64,000 bases of DNA from Cocleimonas sp. (GCA_021647365.1 JAKIUW010000012.1:22792-86791), one strand, 5' to 3'. Counted from the stretch's first letter, positions 35,567-44,232 are shown. Numbers and translations: made by a program. Notes: a model not told the origin generated them from the letters alone.

Positions 35567-36998
35567 AGGCTTTTGTCGTTTTAGTTTTGCCCTTTAAGTA
35601 TTGAACAATTTCTACTTTTGCCTCACTCATAACCGAGTCTCTGTCTAAACTATCCAAAATACTTTGTACCGTGAGTTTAGGACCAGTCTCTCCCCAAGAT
35701 TTCCCTTTAGCCAAGTAATCTTCTGCAACACGACCCACAACCAATGTGCTGTACCAAGCCACTGCGCCTTGCGCCACACCAGTAACAACCGTTGAAAATC
35801 CTGCTGTACCTACTTTTAATGCCGATGATGCTAAATGTATCGCCCAAAAAGTGGCATATAAAATCAACATTTGTGCCGCTATGGTTTTAATTAAGTCACC
35901 TGCTTCTGACTTGCTCATCGGCAAACCATAAATTTTCGATAGATGAATCACCATGCTGACATCAATCGCTGCTGCCGCTAATAAATCTGCCACAGGAATT
36001 GGGTTTAGCGCAACGGCAACGCCTTTACCAATACAATACATGTGAATGGTTTCTTCCCCGACTTGTTTGCGGGTTTCTAATAATTTATCACCTAGCTGCT
36101 CACTCAAGGTACCTGCAAATAATGAAGCATTTAACGCTGACAGCGTTTTCCCTTCTGACTCAATAATATCCCAGAGGCGTGATTTCAAGTTGAGAATATC
36201 AACGGGTCGTTGGCGTACGGTTTCTTTTTCGTTGCCATCATCATCGACATAAATTACGGTTTGCTTACTGGGTGACGCGGCGCTAAAAACAATATTCTCT
36301 GGTGCGATAAGCCCCGACACACGCTTGCGAATAATCGTACGCAGTTGCAATACTTCATCTTCATTATATTGATCAGCTTTATTCACCACTAAAATAATGG
36401 GGCGATTAGTGGCCGCAACCATCTTCAATGCATTAAGCTCCACATCGGTCAAATCACTATCAACCACAAACAATAATAAATCTGAGCGACTTGCCACTTC
36501 ATGCGCCAAACGTTCGCGCTCTTCGCCGTCTATTTCATTAATGCCGGGGGTGTCAATAAGGTACACACCGCCTGCATCCACTTCTTGCCATTCTTCGATG
36601 CCTTCTGTTTTTGTTTCTCCATGTAAAATACTGACACTAAACGCATCTTTACCCAACAAAGCATTTAGCACAGAAGACTTGCCCACACTCACGCGACCAA
36701 AAACAGCAATATGTAAATGACCATTTTCAAGTTTATCCATCATCACACGCAGTTGTTTGTATTCGTTTCGTAGTACATTACGCACCGAATCAGGCACGCG
36801 TGAATCATCCAGCAATTGAGATAAACTCTCTTTCGCTAGGTCTACATTTTTATTGCCTTTGCTTTTATCCATATCATGCTCTAGTAATTCTGTATTACCT
36901 TCAGTTCCACTATCAGGAGCAGTAGCAGAGTCATTACTCTTTTCGGTTATCGAGAACCAGCTTGGCAAATAGCTTTGCGCGCGCTTCAAGATTTTCAT
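35565..36998 (-). CDS. GTPase with DUF697 domain (second of pair)
   Basis: 477 residues. An Era-like G domain (about 95-260) has G1 GRVSVGKSS, G3 DTPGINE and G4 NKAD. A helical C-terminal DUF697 region with hydrophobic stretches follows, as in YcjF-type membrane proteins. The start at 36998 has AAGGAG eight bases upstream, and it overlaps the preceding GTPase gene by 65 bases. Tight coupling suggests the two act together. Role unknown. Confidence 0.8.
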   Translation of the reverse strand: MKILKRAQSYLPSWFSITEKSNDSATAPDSGTEGNTELLEHDMDKSKGNKNVDLAKESLSQLLDDSRVPDSVRNVLRNEYKQLRVMMDKLENGHLHIAVFGRVSVGKSSVLNALLGKDAFSVSILHGETKTEGIEEWQEVDAGGVYLIDTPGINEIDGEERERLAHEVASRSDLLLFVVDSDLTDVELNALKMVAATNRPIILVVNKADQYNEDEVLQLRTIIRKRVSGLIAPENIVFSAASPSKQTVIYVDDDGNEKETVRQRPVDILNLKSRLWDIIESEGKTLSALNASLFAGTLSEQLGDKLLETRKQVGEETIHMYCIGKGVAVALNPIPVADLLAAAAIDVSMVIHLSKIYGLPMSKSEAGDLIKTIAAQMLILYATFWAIHLASSALKVGTAGFSTVVTGVAQGAVAWYSTLVVGRVAEDYLAKGKSWGETGPKLTVQSILDSLDRDSVMSEAKVEIVQYLKGKTKTTKA

Positions 36999-38409
36999 TC
37001 AGCATCTCCTTAAAGGTAATGGCAGCAGGTGCGGCTTGTAGCTTACCGCGCTGTTGCAAGGTTTTATTGACCGCATGACCCAGTGCGTCGAAGATCATGC
37101 CATAAGCCACTGCATGTGTAAGCCCACCAGCCACCGTGCCCACACCAGGAAATGCTTTCAGACCATTGCCAGCAACTGCCAATAATATAGGTGCGCTTTT
37201 TTTCATTTGTCCGCCACTAAAGTCTAGCAATTTATCAATATCCAACTGGCGCACGGGGACGTTATATAAAGCACAAAGGCTTTTCACCATTTGCGTACCA
37301 AGCACGCCTTGAATCACCAAATCAGACCCCGGGCTAATCGCCGCCAACGCACCAAACACCGCTTTGCGTGTTGAGCTTTTAATAATTGCCTCAGCTTTTT
37401 CTTGGCGGAATTCATCTTTCGCCAAATCTAACTTTTGCTTTACCAACACAAACACACTGGCATCACGTAGTGATTCTAATACATCACTTTGTGCATCAAT
37501 TTCATATTGCATGGCTTCGGCAAGTCCTGAAACATCTGCTTTACGTTCACGAATAATCTTTTCTTCTCGCCCATCGGGGTATATTTTAAGAATTTCTTCT
37601 TCCCCCCCTGATTGCACAAAAACCTGCTTTATTTTGTGTTGATTAGTGTTCTGACCATCATTCTCGTCAAAGTGTTCCGCAAAACGTTTAGATATCTGTT
37701 CTTTTTCCTCATCATTAAAACGATCACTTTTATTTAATGCGACAATCATTGGCTTACCGTAGCTTTGCAGTTGTTTGATATCTTCAAACTGGCTACGCGA
37801 TAAATCCGAATCAGTCACATATATCACCAACTGTGCGCGTATTGCTTCATCCTGTGCTATATCGTCTAACGAGCCATCGGCTTCATTACGGCCAGGTAAA
37901 TCGGTTAATACCAATTGATCTCCTGAGCTACTTTTCCACGTGTATTCTTTGATTTCTTGCGTTGAACCACCACGCACATTTATTTCAAGCTCAGCGTCTG
38001 GCAAAACGGCTTTAATAATAGATGACTTGCCTGTGCTGACATTGCCAAACAGTGCAACGTAGATTTTTCCTGCGGCTTTACGTTCTTGTAAATGTTCAAT
38101 TTCACGGCGTAGATTGCTCGTTTCCATACCGACTTCTTCAGCATGATCGAGTTCTTTTAGAATATTTTCTTGGGAGACTTCTTTGTTTTCGAAATCAAGA
38201 GACGCCTGTGAAGGTCGTAGCAGTTTATAGACCAACCAAAAACTGAAAAGGATCACGCCAATAATTAAAGCCGAATAGGTATAGAACAACGGCGCGGGTA
38301 ACTCCTGTAAACGCTGCCACACATCCAGCGCATTACGCGTTGCCGAGAAAACAAATAACAGCAACAATAAGGTAATGATAATAACGGCAACTGCCATTAA
38401 TTTACGCAT
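36934..38409 (-). CDS. Membrane GTPase with DUF697 domain (first of pair)
   Basis: 491 residues from the ATG at 38409; a frame from 38493 runs through a repeat copy and is rejected. Two N-terminal membrane spans (VAVIIITLLLLLFVF and LFYTYSALIIGVILFSFWLV) precede the G domain with GNVSTGKSS, DLPGRNE and NKSD. A DUF697-like region follows. It resembles a YcjX/YcjF or dynamin-like membrane GTPase, without a known role. Its 3' end overlaps the next gene. Confidence 0.8.
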   Translation of the reverse strand: MRKLMAVAVIIITLLLLLFVFSATRNALDVWQRLQELPAPLFYTYSALIIGVILFSFWLVYKLLRPSQASLDFENKEVSQENILKELDHAEEVGMETSNLRREIEHLQERKAAGKIYVALFGNVSTGKSSIIKAVLPDAELEINVRGGSTQEIKEYTWKSSSGDQLVLTDLPGRNEADGSLDDIAQDEAIRAQLVIYVTDSDLSRSQFEDIKQLQSYGKPMIVALNKSDRFNDEEKEQISKRFAEHFDENDGQNTNQHKIKQVFVQSGGEEEILKIYPDGREEKIIRERKADVSGLAEAMQYEIDAQSDVLESLRDASVFVLVKQKLDLAKDEFRQEKAEAIIKSSTRKAVFGALAAISPGSDLVIQGVLGTQMVKSLCALYNVPVRQLDIDKLLDFSGGQMKKSAPILLAVAGNGLKAFPGVGTVAGGLTHAVAYGMIFDALGHAVNKTLQQRGKLQAAPAAITFKEMLNENLEARAKLFAKLVLDNRKE

Positions 38410-38421
38410 CAAAATGTATCC

Positions 38422-38446
38422 TGTAAAAGTGGGGGGGGTGTGCTTT
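38422..38446 (-). repeat. Dispersed C-run repeat, copy 13
   Basis: TGTAAAAGT, eight G, TGTGCTTT, 13 bases before the first GTPase start. The run has slipped to eight. Confidence 0.85.
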
Positions 38447-38474
38447 CTAGCTTCATAGGTAGATATGTTAGTGC

Positions 38475-39113
38475 TTATTTGATTTCTTTCCAAGCACTAT
38501 GATTATCAATTAACCTTAAAGCATCTTGCAGTAAAGTCTTGCCTGGCTCCATATTAAACCAAGTCGAAAGTCCCGATGGATGCGGCAATGGAATACAATC
38601 TGCCTGCAAGTTCGGCGTATCAATCACAAACTGCTGCCCCACGGCATCGACTAATTTCTTTGCATTTATGTATTGTGAAATTGCCAACTTACCCACGGGA
38701 ATAATCAATTTTGGTTGAAGCAGTTGATATTCTTTTTCTAGCCACTGTTTGCAAGTGGCAATTTCTTGCTTATCAGGAACGCGATCACCACTGCCTTTTG
38801 GATTTTTACCCGGAAAGCAACGGCACACCGCCGCCATATAAACCTGCTCACGAAACTGTGCTTCATCCACGCCAATGGATGAAAACCACTTGAACAATGT
38901 TTTTCCTGCCGTCCAACCAAAAGGGCGACCGATATCACCTTCTCGAATCCCAGGTGCTTGTCCGATAATCATAATGGATGAAGCCACAGGTGTGCCTGTA
39001 ATCACAGGCTGAATCATTTCGGGGCAACGCGAGCAGCTTTTTAAATCCGCTTGGTGGTTGATTATGGATTGATCCGTGTCTGTACGAGGTACATATCTTT
39101 GCGTAGAGGGCAT
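38475..39113 (-). CDS. Uracil-DNA glycosylase superfamily, Fe-S type (family 4-like)
   Basis: 212 residues. Cysteines CSRC near the N-terminus and CRCFPG ... ATCKQWL form the four-ligand pattern of family 4 UDGs. Motif A is IIGQAPGIREGDIGRPFGWTA, motif B is LPHPSGLS. It removes uracil or related damage from DNA. It begins directly at the arsR stop (TAA then ATG), so it could be read from the arsR promoter. An AlkA-like gene is at 43 kb. Confidence 0.82.
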   Translation of the reverse strand: MPSTQRYVPRTDTDQSIINHQADLKSCSRCPEMIQPVITGTPVASSIMIIGQAPGIREGDIGRPFGWTAGKTLFKWFSSIGVDEAQFREQVYMAAVCRCFPGKNPKGSGDRVPDKQEIATCKQWLEKEYQLLQPKLIIPVGKLAISQYINAKKLVDAVGQQFVIDTPNLQADCIPLPHPSGLSTWFNMEPGKTLLQDALRLIDNHSAWKEIK

Positions 39114-39485
39114 TTATAAAGTAGACCTGCTGAGCGACGTTGAAGCACACCCCCCCACTTTTACAGGGTCTTCGCCATCTTCAACCTTACAGTTAGCATT
39201 ATCACCAAGACAACATTCATCCTGCAAAAATACAATCAACTCACTCAAACTTTCATATTGCGGAATACAAAATAACGTTCGACCATCGCGTTTTTGTTGA
39301 ATTAAATTAACAGTGATCAGCTTTGAGATATGGTGTGACAATGTCGAATTTGGTATTCCTAGTTTTCCCTGAATATCCCCAACAGGAAGCCCTCCAGAAC
39401 CCGCTTTGACAAGCTCTTTAAACAAACTCAAACGAGTCGGATGACCTAATTCTTTTAACGCTTTGGCGGCTTGCTCTATTTCCAT
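39114..39485 (-). CDS. arsR: ArsR family repressor with repeat-derived C-terminus
   Basis: 123 residues from the ATG at 39485 (AAAGAG upstream); an extension to 39548 lacks support. The winged HTH is clear: ALKELGHPTRLSLFKELVKAG and LGIPNSTLSHHISKLI. Metal-ligand candidates are CC in DECCLGDNANC. The last 16 residues (VKVGGCASTSLSRSTL) come from a composite repeat copy. It is divergent from arsP, and two dyad sites lie between them, so it should repress both genes and release on arsenite-like ligands. Confidence 0.88.
   Translation of the reverse strand: MEIEQAAKALKELGHPTRLSLFKELVKAGSGGLPVGDIQGKLGIPNSTLSHHISKLITVNLIQQKRDGRTLFCIPQYESLSELIVFLQDECCLGDNANCKVEDGEDPVKVGGCASTSLSRSTL
39118..39170 (+). 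repeat. Composite repeat, copy 14 (coding)
   Basis: AAAGTAGACCTGCT, GAGCGACGTTGAAG, then CACA, seven C, AC, TTTTACAGGGTC. It encodes the tail of ArsR and ends just before the UDG start. Confidence 0.8.
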
Positions 39486-39504
39486 GATAAAACTCTTTGG
39501 ATTT

Positions 39505-39528
39505 ATATTTCGATAATAGCAGAAATAT
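39505..39528. promoter_or_regulatory. ArsR operator candidate 1
   Basis: ATATTTC, ten bases, GAAATAT: a 24-base dyad in the arsR leader. Same architecture as operator 2, with arms matching at all but one position. Confidence 0.65.
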
Positions 39529-39529
39529 T

Positions 39530-39558
39530 TTGACATGTATTTATTCATTGTTTATATT
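39530..39558 (+). promoter_or_regulatory. arsP promoter
   Basis: TTGACA, 17-base spacer, TATATT. A near-consensus sigma-70 promoter; its -10 is covered by operator 2, and operator 1 ends at its -35. Confidence 0.7.
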
Positions 39559-39577
39559 TCGACTATACTGGAAATGT
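39554..39577. promoter_or_regulatory. ArsR operator candidate 2
   Basis: ATATTTC, ten bases, GAAATGT: 49 bases from operator 1, overlapping the arsP -10 box. Binding here would block transcription start. Confidence 0.65.
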
Positions 39578-39591
39578 AAGCAATGACATAT

Positions 39592-39617
39592 TCACACCCC
39601 CCTAGTTTTACATAATG
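39592..39617 (+). repeat. Dispersed C-run repeat, copy 15
   Basis: TCACA, six C, TAG, TTTTACATAATGG in the arsP 5' leader, 12 bases before the start codon. Confidence 0.8.
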
Positions 39618-39628
39618 GATGACTCAAT

Positions 39629-40624
39629 ATGACACCAGAAACAGTAACAATGATAAAAGCCACGCTAGAGATGTTTATCTTTCTAGCGGTAGAACTCACT
39701 ATCCTCTTTTTAGCTATCAGCTATATCGTCGGGGTTTTACAGGAATATATCCCACCCGAAAAGATAGAAAGCATTCTCAGTTCAAAAAATGGCAGAGGTT
39801 ATTTTGTAGCCGCCTTGCTAGGTGCTATCACTCCATTCTGTTCTTGTTCGACCATTCCCTTTTTAAAAGGGTTGCTCCGTGCAAAAGCGGGCTTTGGACC
39901 GATGATGGTGTTCCTATTTTCCAGCCCCTTACTCAACCCCATTGTTATCTCGCTCTTTGTGATTACCTTTGGCGTTAAAGTTGCCGTCCTATACTTTTCG
40001 ATTGCGATGGGTGTATCAGTCATTGCAGGCTATGTTTTAGAAAAACTTAAATTTGATAAATACATCAAGCCCTTTAACACCGACACCAACAACACCTGTT
40101 CAGCATCAAGCTGTGAAACAACGAAAGAATCAACGTCGTGCTGTGACACATCACCCAGTGAAGAAGCTGAAACCAGTTGTTGCGATACATCCCCTGAACC
40201 TGCACCAAAGACAATCAGTAAATGGCGCAGAATCTGGGATGTAGCTTGGACAGACTTTAAAGTAGCACTGCCTTATCTTTTGGTAGGCGTGACTATCGGC
40301 TCGATTATTCACGGCTTTGTACCCACCGAATTTATCACTAAATATGCAGGTGACGATAACCCATTGGCGATTCCTTTTGCCGCAGTTATTGGTATTCCTT
40401 TATACCTTCGTGCCATCACCTTAATACCTTTAAGCGAGGCTCTCGTGCTAAAAGGCATGGGCATTGGCGCCGTCATGGCATTTATTATTGGCAGTGCGGG
40501 CGCGAGTTTACCAGAGGTGATTTTATTAAAATCTATGTTTAAAAATCAACTCATTATTGCCTTCTTAGGTGTGGTTTTAGGCATGGCTATTTTTATGGGT
40601 TTATTATTTACCTATGTGGTTTAA
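39629..40624 (+). CDS. arsP: ArsP-type permease (organoarsenical/arsenite efflux)
   Basis: 331 residues, about eight membrane spans in two halves. The family motif GAITPFCSCSTIPF is present with its conserved cysteines. Between the halves (about residues 150-195) is a cytoplasmic loop very rich in Cys (CSASSC, SCCDTS twice). ArsP exports trivalent organoarsenicals; SO_0444-like relatives export arsenite. It is divergent from arsR and followed by the DUF2703 gene, which suits a metalloid-resistance role. Confidence 0.85.
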   Translation: MTPETVTMIKATLEMFIFLAVELTILFLAISYIVGVLQEYIPPEKIESILSSKNGRGYFVAALLGAITPFCSCSTIPFLKGLLRAKAGFGPMMVFLFSSPLLNPIVISLFVITFGVKVAVLYFSIAMGVSVIAGYVLEKLKFDKYIKPFNTDTNNTCSASSCETTKESTSCCDTSPSEEAETSCCDTSPEPAPKTISKWRRIWDVAWTDFKVALPYLLVGVTIGSIIHGFVPTEFITKYAGDDNPLAIPFAAVIGIPLYLRAITLIPLSEALVLKGMGIGAVMAFIIGSAGASLPEVILLKSMFKNQLIIAFLGVVLGMAIFMGLLFTYVV

Positions 40625-40648
40625 GGCATTAATTTACAGGAGAAAAAC

Positions 40649-41200
40649 ATGTATGACGAAGACGAGAAAACATTAGCGATTGATTTTTTATATCTTGATC
40701 TCAGTGTTTGTACGCGCTGCCAAGATTCTGAAACTAATCTTGATGCTTCATTACAAACACTGGTTGATATTTTAGGAAATATTGGTCACAAAGTAACACT
40801 CAATAAAATATTTATTGAGACTGAAGAACAAGCAATCAAACATCAATTTATCAGTTCTCCCACGATTCGCATTAATGGACGAGATATTCAAATGAACGTT
40901 AAAGAGAGCTATTGTGAAACCTGTAGCTCGTTAACAAATAATGCTTCAATTAACTGTCGTACATGGAAATTTAAGGGCGAAGAGTATTCAGCTCCTCCGC
41001 AAGCCTTGATTATTGATGCGGCTTTGAATGAAATTTACAGGGGTAAAGATGTTGAAAAGAGTGATACAACCAAAGAACAAAAATTTAACTTACCAGATAA
41101 TTTGAAAGGATACTTCTCAAACAAAGATCAGCTTTGTGCAAATACTAATAAGCCACCTGAAACTACCGATAGTTGTTGTGAAAGCAAAGGCTGTTGCTAA
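40649..41200 (+). CDS. DUF2703 protein, cysteine-rich
   Basis: 183 residues. A thioredoxin-like or ferredoxin-like start IDFLYLDLSVCTRC (C21, C24) is followed by YCETCSS, and the C-terminus ends DSCCESKGCC. In the family, DUF2703 genes commonly accompany arsenic efflux genes. The CC pairs could bind arsenite or copper and hand it to ArsP. It follows arsP by 24 bases with AGGAG before its ATG, so co-transcription is likely. Confidence 0.8.
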   Translation: MYDEDEKTLAIDFLYLDLSVCTRCQDSETNLDASLQTLVDILGNIGHKVTLNKIFIETEEQAIKHQFISSPTIRINGRDIQMNVKESYCETCSSLTNNASINCRTWKFKGEEYSAPPQALIIDAALNEIYRGKDVEKSDTTKEQKFNLPDNLKGYFSNKDQLCANTNKPPETTDSCCESKGCC

Positions 41201-41230
41201 ATATAATTAGAGACAATCATAATAACCTAT

Positions 41231-41254
41231 TATGTAAAACTAGGGGGGTGTGCA
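41231..41254 (-). repeat. Dispersed C-run repeat, copy 16
   Basis: TATGTAAAACTA, six G, TGTGCA, between the convergent DUF2703 and DUF3179 genes. Confidence 0.85.
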
Positions 41255-41266
41255 TTTTAAGTCTTA

Positions 41267-42202
41267 CTATTTATCAGCCTTAAATATCTTTGTATCAGGA
41301 TGAAAAGCATACCAAGCAAACCAGAACGTGTTTATGCTAGGTAGAATTCTCCCGCTGGAATTCTTTATCGTTCCGTCACGGTTTTCCACATCAAAACTCA
41401 GTTCTAATTGTTGACCAGAGAACATATCCTGCAAAGAATCGTTTTCCAGCTTTGCCAGTTCGCTAAAGGGATATACCTTGTGTTTGCCGTTAATTGTCAC
41501 GCCAATCACACGCTCTTTTGGGTGATATTTTTTACTGCGAAATTCTATGGGAAAATAAGTTTCACGTCCCTTATCATATCCTTCATAGGGTGAACGGTTA
41601 TAATTACGACCTGCACCCGTATCGGTTGAAAGCACTTGCGTATTGGGATGCCTCTTCTTCCATGCGCCCCAGCTAGTGTGTGATGAAGGAACTATAGTAA
41701 GCGTTTTCCCCACTAATTTCCCGCTAATGCCTTTTGATAAAATCTGCGACCACAGTGTTTCTGTTTCGCGGTCATACAACAACACATCGCTGTTATACAA
41801 CAAGCCAGAAACCCCAAAAATATGTGCGCTACCCCCAAATCTCGATTCATACACAATGCCACTGCCACATAAAGGACAGTAAGTTACAGCAATGGGCGTG
41901 CCGTAAAAGTTATCATTAACAATTTCATGCCAGTTTAAAATACGAATAGGATAAGCGCGTGCCTTGCCATTGATTTCAACGCCGATAACGCGATCGTGAG
42001 GTTTAAGGTAGCTCGCTTTGTTTGCGACAATAAACTTTGGCTTATCAATGGATGGAATCCCATCACGTGGCGGACCACCGCTGAGAATTTTACTCACGGG
42101 AATTGTGCTATTGGCAAGATCAAAACCATTCTTTGTGGGCGATGCCGTTGCTATAGAAATGACGAAGGAGGTCAGTATAAAAGCGAGGATATTATTTTTC
42201 AT
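41267..42202 (-). CDS. DUF3179 domain-containing exported protein
   Basis: 311 residues with a signal peptide (NNILAFILTSFVISIATASP). The DUF3179 core is clear: GVEINGKARAYPIRILNWHEIVND, TYCPLCGSGIVYES, FGVSGLLYNSDVLLYDR, ETLWSQ. The family is periplasmic or lipid-bound with a CxxC pair; its reaction is unknown. Short repeats of the GVTINGKHKVYPF type show an internal duplication. The neighbours give no functional link. Confidence 0.82.
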   Translation of the reverse strand: MKNNILAFILTSFVISIATASPTKNGFDLANSTIPVSKILSGGPPRDGIPSIDKPKFIVANKASYLKPHDRVIGVEINGKARAYPIRILNWHEIVNDNFYGTPIAVTYCPLCGSGIVYESRFGGSAHIFGVSGLLYNSDVLLYDRETETLWSQILSKGISGKLVGKTLTIVPSSHTSWGAWKKRHPNTQVLSTDTGAGRNYNRSPYEGYDKGRETYFPIEFRSKKYHPKERVIGVTINGKHKVYPFSELAKLENDSLQDMFSGQQLELSFDVENRDGTIKNSSGRILPSINTFWFAWYAFHPDTKIFKADK

Positions 42203-42261
42203 AATGTTACTACGTTTGAATTGATTAATTAGACACGTTTTCAGTCATATAATGATAGTAT

Positions 42262-42292
42262 AAAAGCACACCCCCCCCACTTTTACATGATG
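42262..42292 (+). repeat. Dispersed C-run repeat, copy 17
   Basis: AAAAGCACA, eight C, AC, TTTTACATGATG. It ends 10 bases before the pyrC start codon, where a ribosome binding site would be expected. Confidence 0.85.
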
Positions 42293-42302
42293 AACCTTGT
42301 AC

Positions 42303-43352
42303 ATGACAACCAATACAATCACCCTAATTCAACCCGATGACTTACACCTACATGTGCGTGAAGGCGATGCTTTAAAAAGTGTTGTACCCGATACCGCAAG
42401 GCAGTTTGCGCGCGCCATTATAATGCCAAATTTAGCTGAACCAATCACCAGCGTATCACAAGCTAAAAACTACCGTGATGAGATTTTATCGGCGGCTGAA
42501 GATAGTAACTTCGAACCATTGATGACGCTGTATCTCACCGATAAAACAACCGCAGAAACCATACGCGAAGCTAAAGCCAGTGGGTTTATTCACGGATTAA
42601 AACTTTATCCCGCAGGTGCAACTACCAATTCTGACAAAGGCGTAACGAATCTCAAAAATATTTACCCCGCTCTAGAAGCGATGCAAGAAACTGGCATTCC
42701 ACTATTGGTGCATGGCGAAGTCACCGACCCTGATATTGATATTTTTGACCGCGAACGTGTGTTTATCGAAACCATTTTAGAACCCTTGATTCAACGCTAC
42801 CCTTCGCTCAAAGTTGTTTTGGAACACATCACCACAAGCGATGCCGTTGAGTTTGTAATCAACGCGCCCAATAATATCGCCGCAACCATTACCGCGCATC
42901 ATTTACTCATGAATCGTAATACAATTTTTACTGGCGGAATTCGTCCACATCATTACTGCTTGCCTATTTTAAAACGCGAAACACACCGCCAAGCGTTAGT
43001 AAAAGCGGCGACCAGTGGAAATCCAAAGTTCTTTTTAGGCACAGACAGCGCACCACACACACAAGGTGCAAAAGAATCAGCCTGTGGCTGTGCAGGTATG
43101 TACACGGCATATCATGCAATGGAGCTTTATACCGAAGCGTTTGATAATGCCGATGCGCTTGATAAGCTTGAAGGATTTGCCAGTTTTAATGGCGCAGATT
43201 TTTATGGATTGGCGCGCAATATTCATACCATTACGCTGAACAGAGAAGACTGGCAAGTGCCTAAACAACTACCCCTGGGAAAAGAAGTAACTATTCCATT
43301 ACGTGCGGGAGAAATGTGTCAATGGAGCATGGTCATTGAAGAATTGCTATGA
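42303..43352 (+). CDS. pyrC: Dihydroorotase
   Basis: 349 residues from the ATG at 42303 (a TTG at 42297 is less likely). It is of the E. coli PyrC type: HLHVREGD metal ligands, the carboxylated Lys in GLKLYPAG, HGEV, EHITTSDAV and the late Asp in GTDSAPH. It closes the dihydroorotate ring in pyrimidine synthesis. The leader lacks a good Shine-Dalgarno and carries a repeat copy. It overlaps the AlkA-like gene by four bases. Confidence 0.95.
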   Translation: MTTNTITLIQPDDLHLHVREGDALKSVVPDTARQFARAIIMPNLAEPITSVSQAKNYRDEILSAAEDSNFEPLMTLYLTDKTTAETIREAKASGFIHGLKLYPAGATTNSDKGVTNLKNIYPALEAMQETGIPLLVHGEVTDPDIDIFDRERVFIETILEPLIQRYPSLKVVLEHITTSDAVEFVINAPNNIAATITAHHLLMNRNTIFTGGIRPHHYCLPILKRETHRQALVKAATSGNPKFFLGTDSAPHTQGAKESACGCAGMYTAYHAMELYTEAFDNADALDKLEGFASFNGADFYGLARNIHTITLNREDWQVPKQLPLGKEVTIPLRAGEMCQWSMVIEELL

Positions 43353-43960
43353 ACGAAAACTTGATCAAACAAGCCCTAGATGAAATTGCTTCTCATGATA
43401 AAGATGTAAAAAAAGGACTTAAATTAGTCGGCTATCCACCACCCAGAATCCGCCCTATCGGTTTTGAAACACTCTTTTCAATTGTCGTCTCACAGCAATT
43501 ATCCACCCATGCGGCAGCAGCCATTATGGGTCGTGCTAAAGAATTATTGCCGAAAATAGAACCGCAAGCCGTATTAGAGTTACCAGAAGGCGCACTGCGT
43601 GAGATTGGTTTATCACACCGAAAAGTGGAATACACAACAGGCTTATCCCAAGCAATACTCTCAGGAAGCTTCAACCTAGAAGGACTCGAACAGCTTGACG
43701 ACGAAGCCGTTAAAAAAGAAATCACTGCTCTAAAAGGCTTCGGCCCTTGGAGCGCAGAAATCTATTTAATGTTCTCACTACAGCGACAAGATATTTTTCC
43801 ATCAGGCGACCTTGCCCTATTAGTGGCATTGCAAAAACTAAAAAGTTTAGATGAAAAACCCAATCCAGAATTAGCCCAAGAATTGATTACCCACTGGTCA
43901 CCATGGCGCACAGCGGGTAGCCTATTTTTATGGCATTACTATCATGGTGCGCCAACCTAG
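43349..43960 (+). CDS. DNA-3-methyladenine glycosylase II-like (HhH-GPD)
   Basis: 203 residues. The helix-hairpin-helix motif KGFGPWSAEIYLM is followed by the catalytic Asp in FPSGDLALLVA. It is the AlkA-type alkylation repair branch, lacking the long N-terminal domain of E. coli AlkA. It shares the ATGA overlap with pyrC. The protein ends 6 bases from the convergent small gene. Confidence 0.85.
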   Translation: MNENLIKQALDEIASHDKDVKKGLKLVGYPPPRIRPIGFETLFSIVVSQQLSTHAAAAIMGRAKELLPKIEPQAVLELPEGALREIGLSHRKVEYTTGLSQAILSGSFNLEGLEQLDDEAVKKEITALKGFGPWSAEIYLMFSLQRQDIFPSGDLALLVALQKLKSLDEKPNPELAQELITHWSPWRTAGSLFLWHYYHGAPT

Positions 43961-43966
43961 TTTTGG

Positions 43967-44194
43967 CTAAATCCAGCCAACCAGTTGTGCATGTACGCCC
44001 GAACTATTCACGCCACTCAAAACATCCAACGACTTTGTTTGATTAGGATCGTAATCAACAATCATTAAATGCGGACGTTTCTCCTGCACATCAGCCGAAT
44101 AAACGCCATTAAGCGAGCCTACTTTTTGTGACAACTGCTCTTGATGATCGCTATCCAACTCTTCATTAATATGAACGACTACTCCTGTATTCAT
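43967..44194 (-). CDS. Small protein with ferredoxin-like (HMA-like) fold
   Basis: 75 residues. The pattern VVVHINEELDSDHQEQLSQKV followed by VYSADVQEKRPHLMIVDYDP looks like a beta-alpha-beta ferredoxin fold as in heavy-metal-associated domains, but there is no CxxC. No function is assigned. It lies convergent to the AlkA-like gene. Confidence 0.55.
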   Translation of the reverse strand: MNTGVVVHINEELDSDHQEQLSQKVGSLNGVYSADVQEKRPHLMIVDYDPNQTKSLDVLSGVNSSGVHAQLVGWI

Positions 44195-44222
44195 TTTGAC
44201 TGCCCTCGATGATATAAAAAAA

Positions 44223-44232
44223 CGTTTAAACG
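44223..44232. promoter_or_regulatory. Palindrome upstream of the HMA-like gene
   Basis: CGTTTAAACG, with a related half-site GTTTAAACG about 50 bases away (44278-44286). It might be a regulator site for the small gene at 43967. Weak. Confidence 0.25.

Noticed and set aside
38409..38493. N-terminal extension of the first GTPase
   Set aside because: It translates through a repeat copy (HTPPTFT) with no family support; ATG at 38409 begins a normal membrane span.
39619..39978. 119-codon frame overlapping arsP
   Set aside because: Out of frame with the clear ArsP motif; Arg/Cys-rich shadow.
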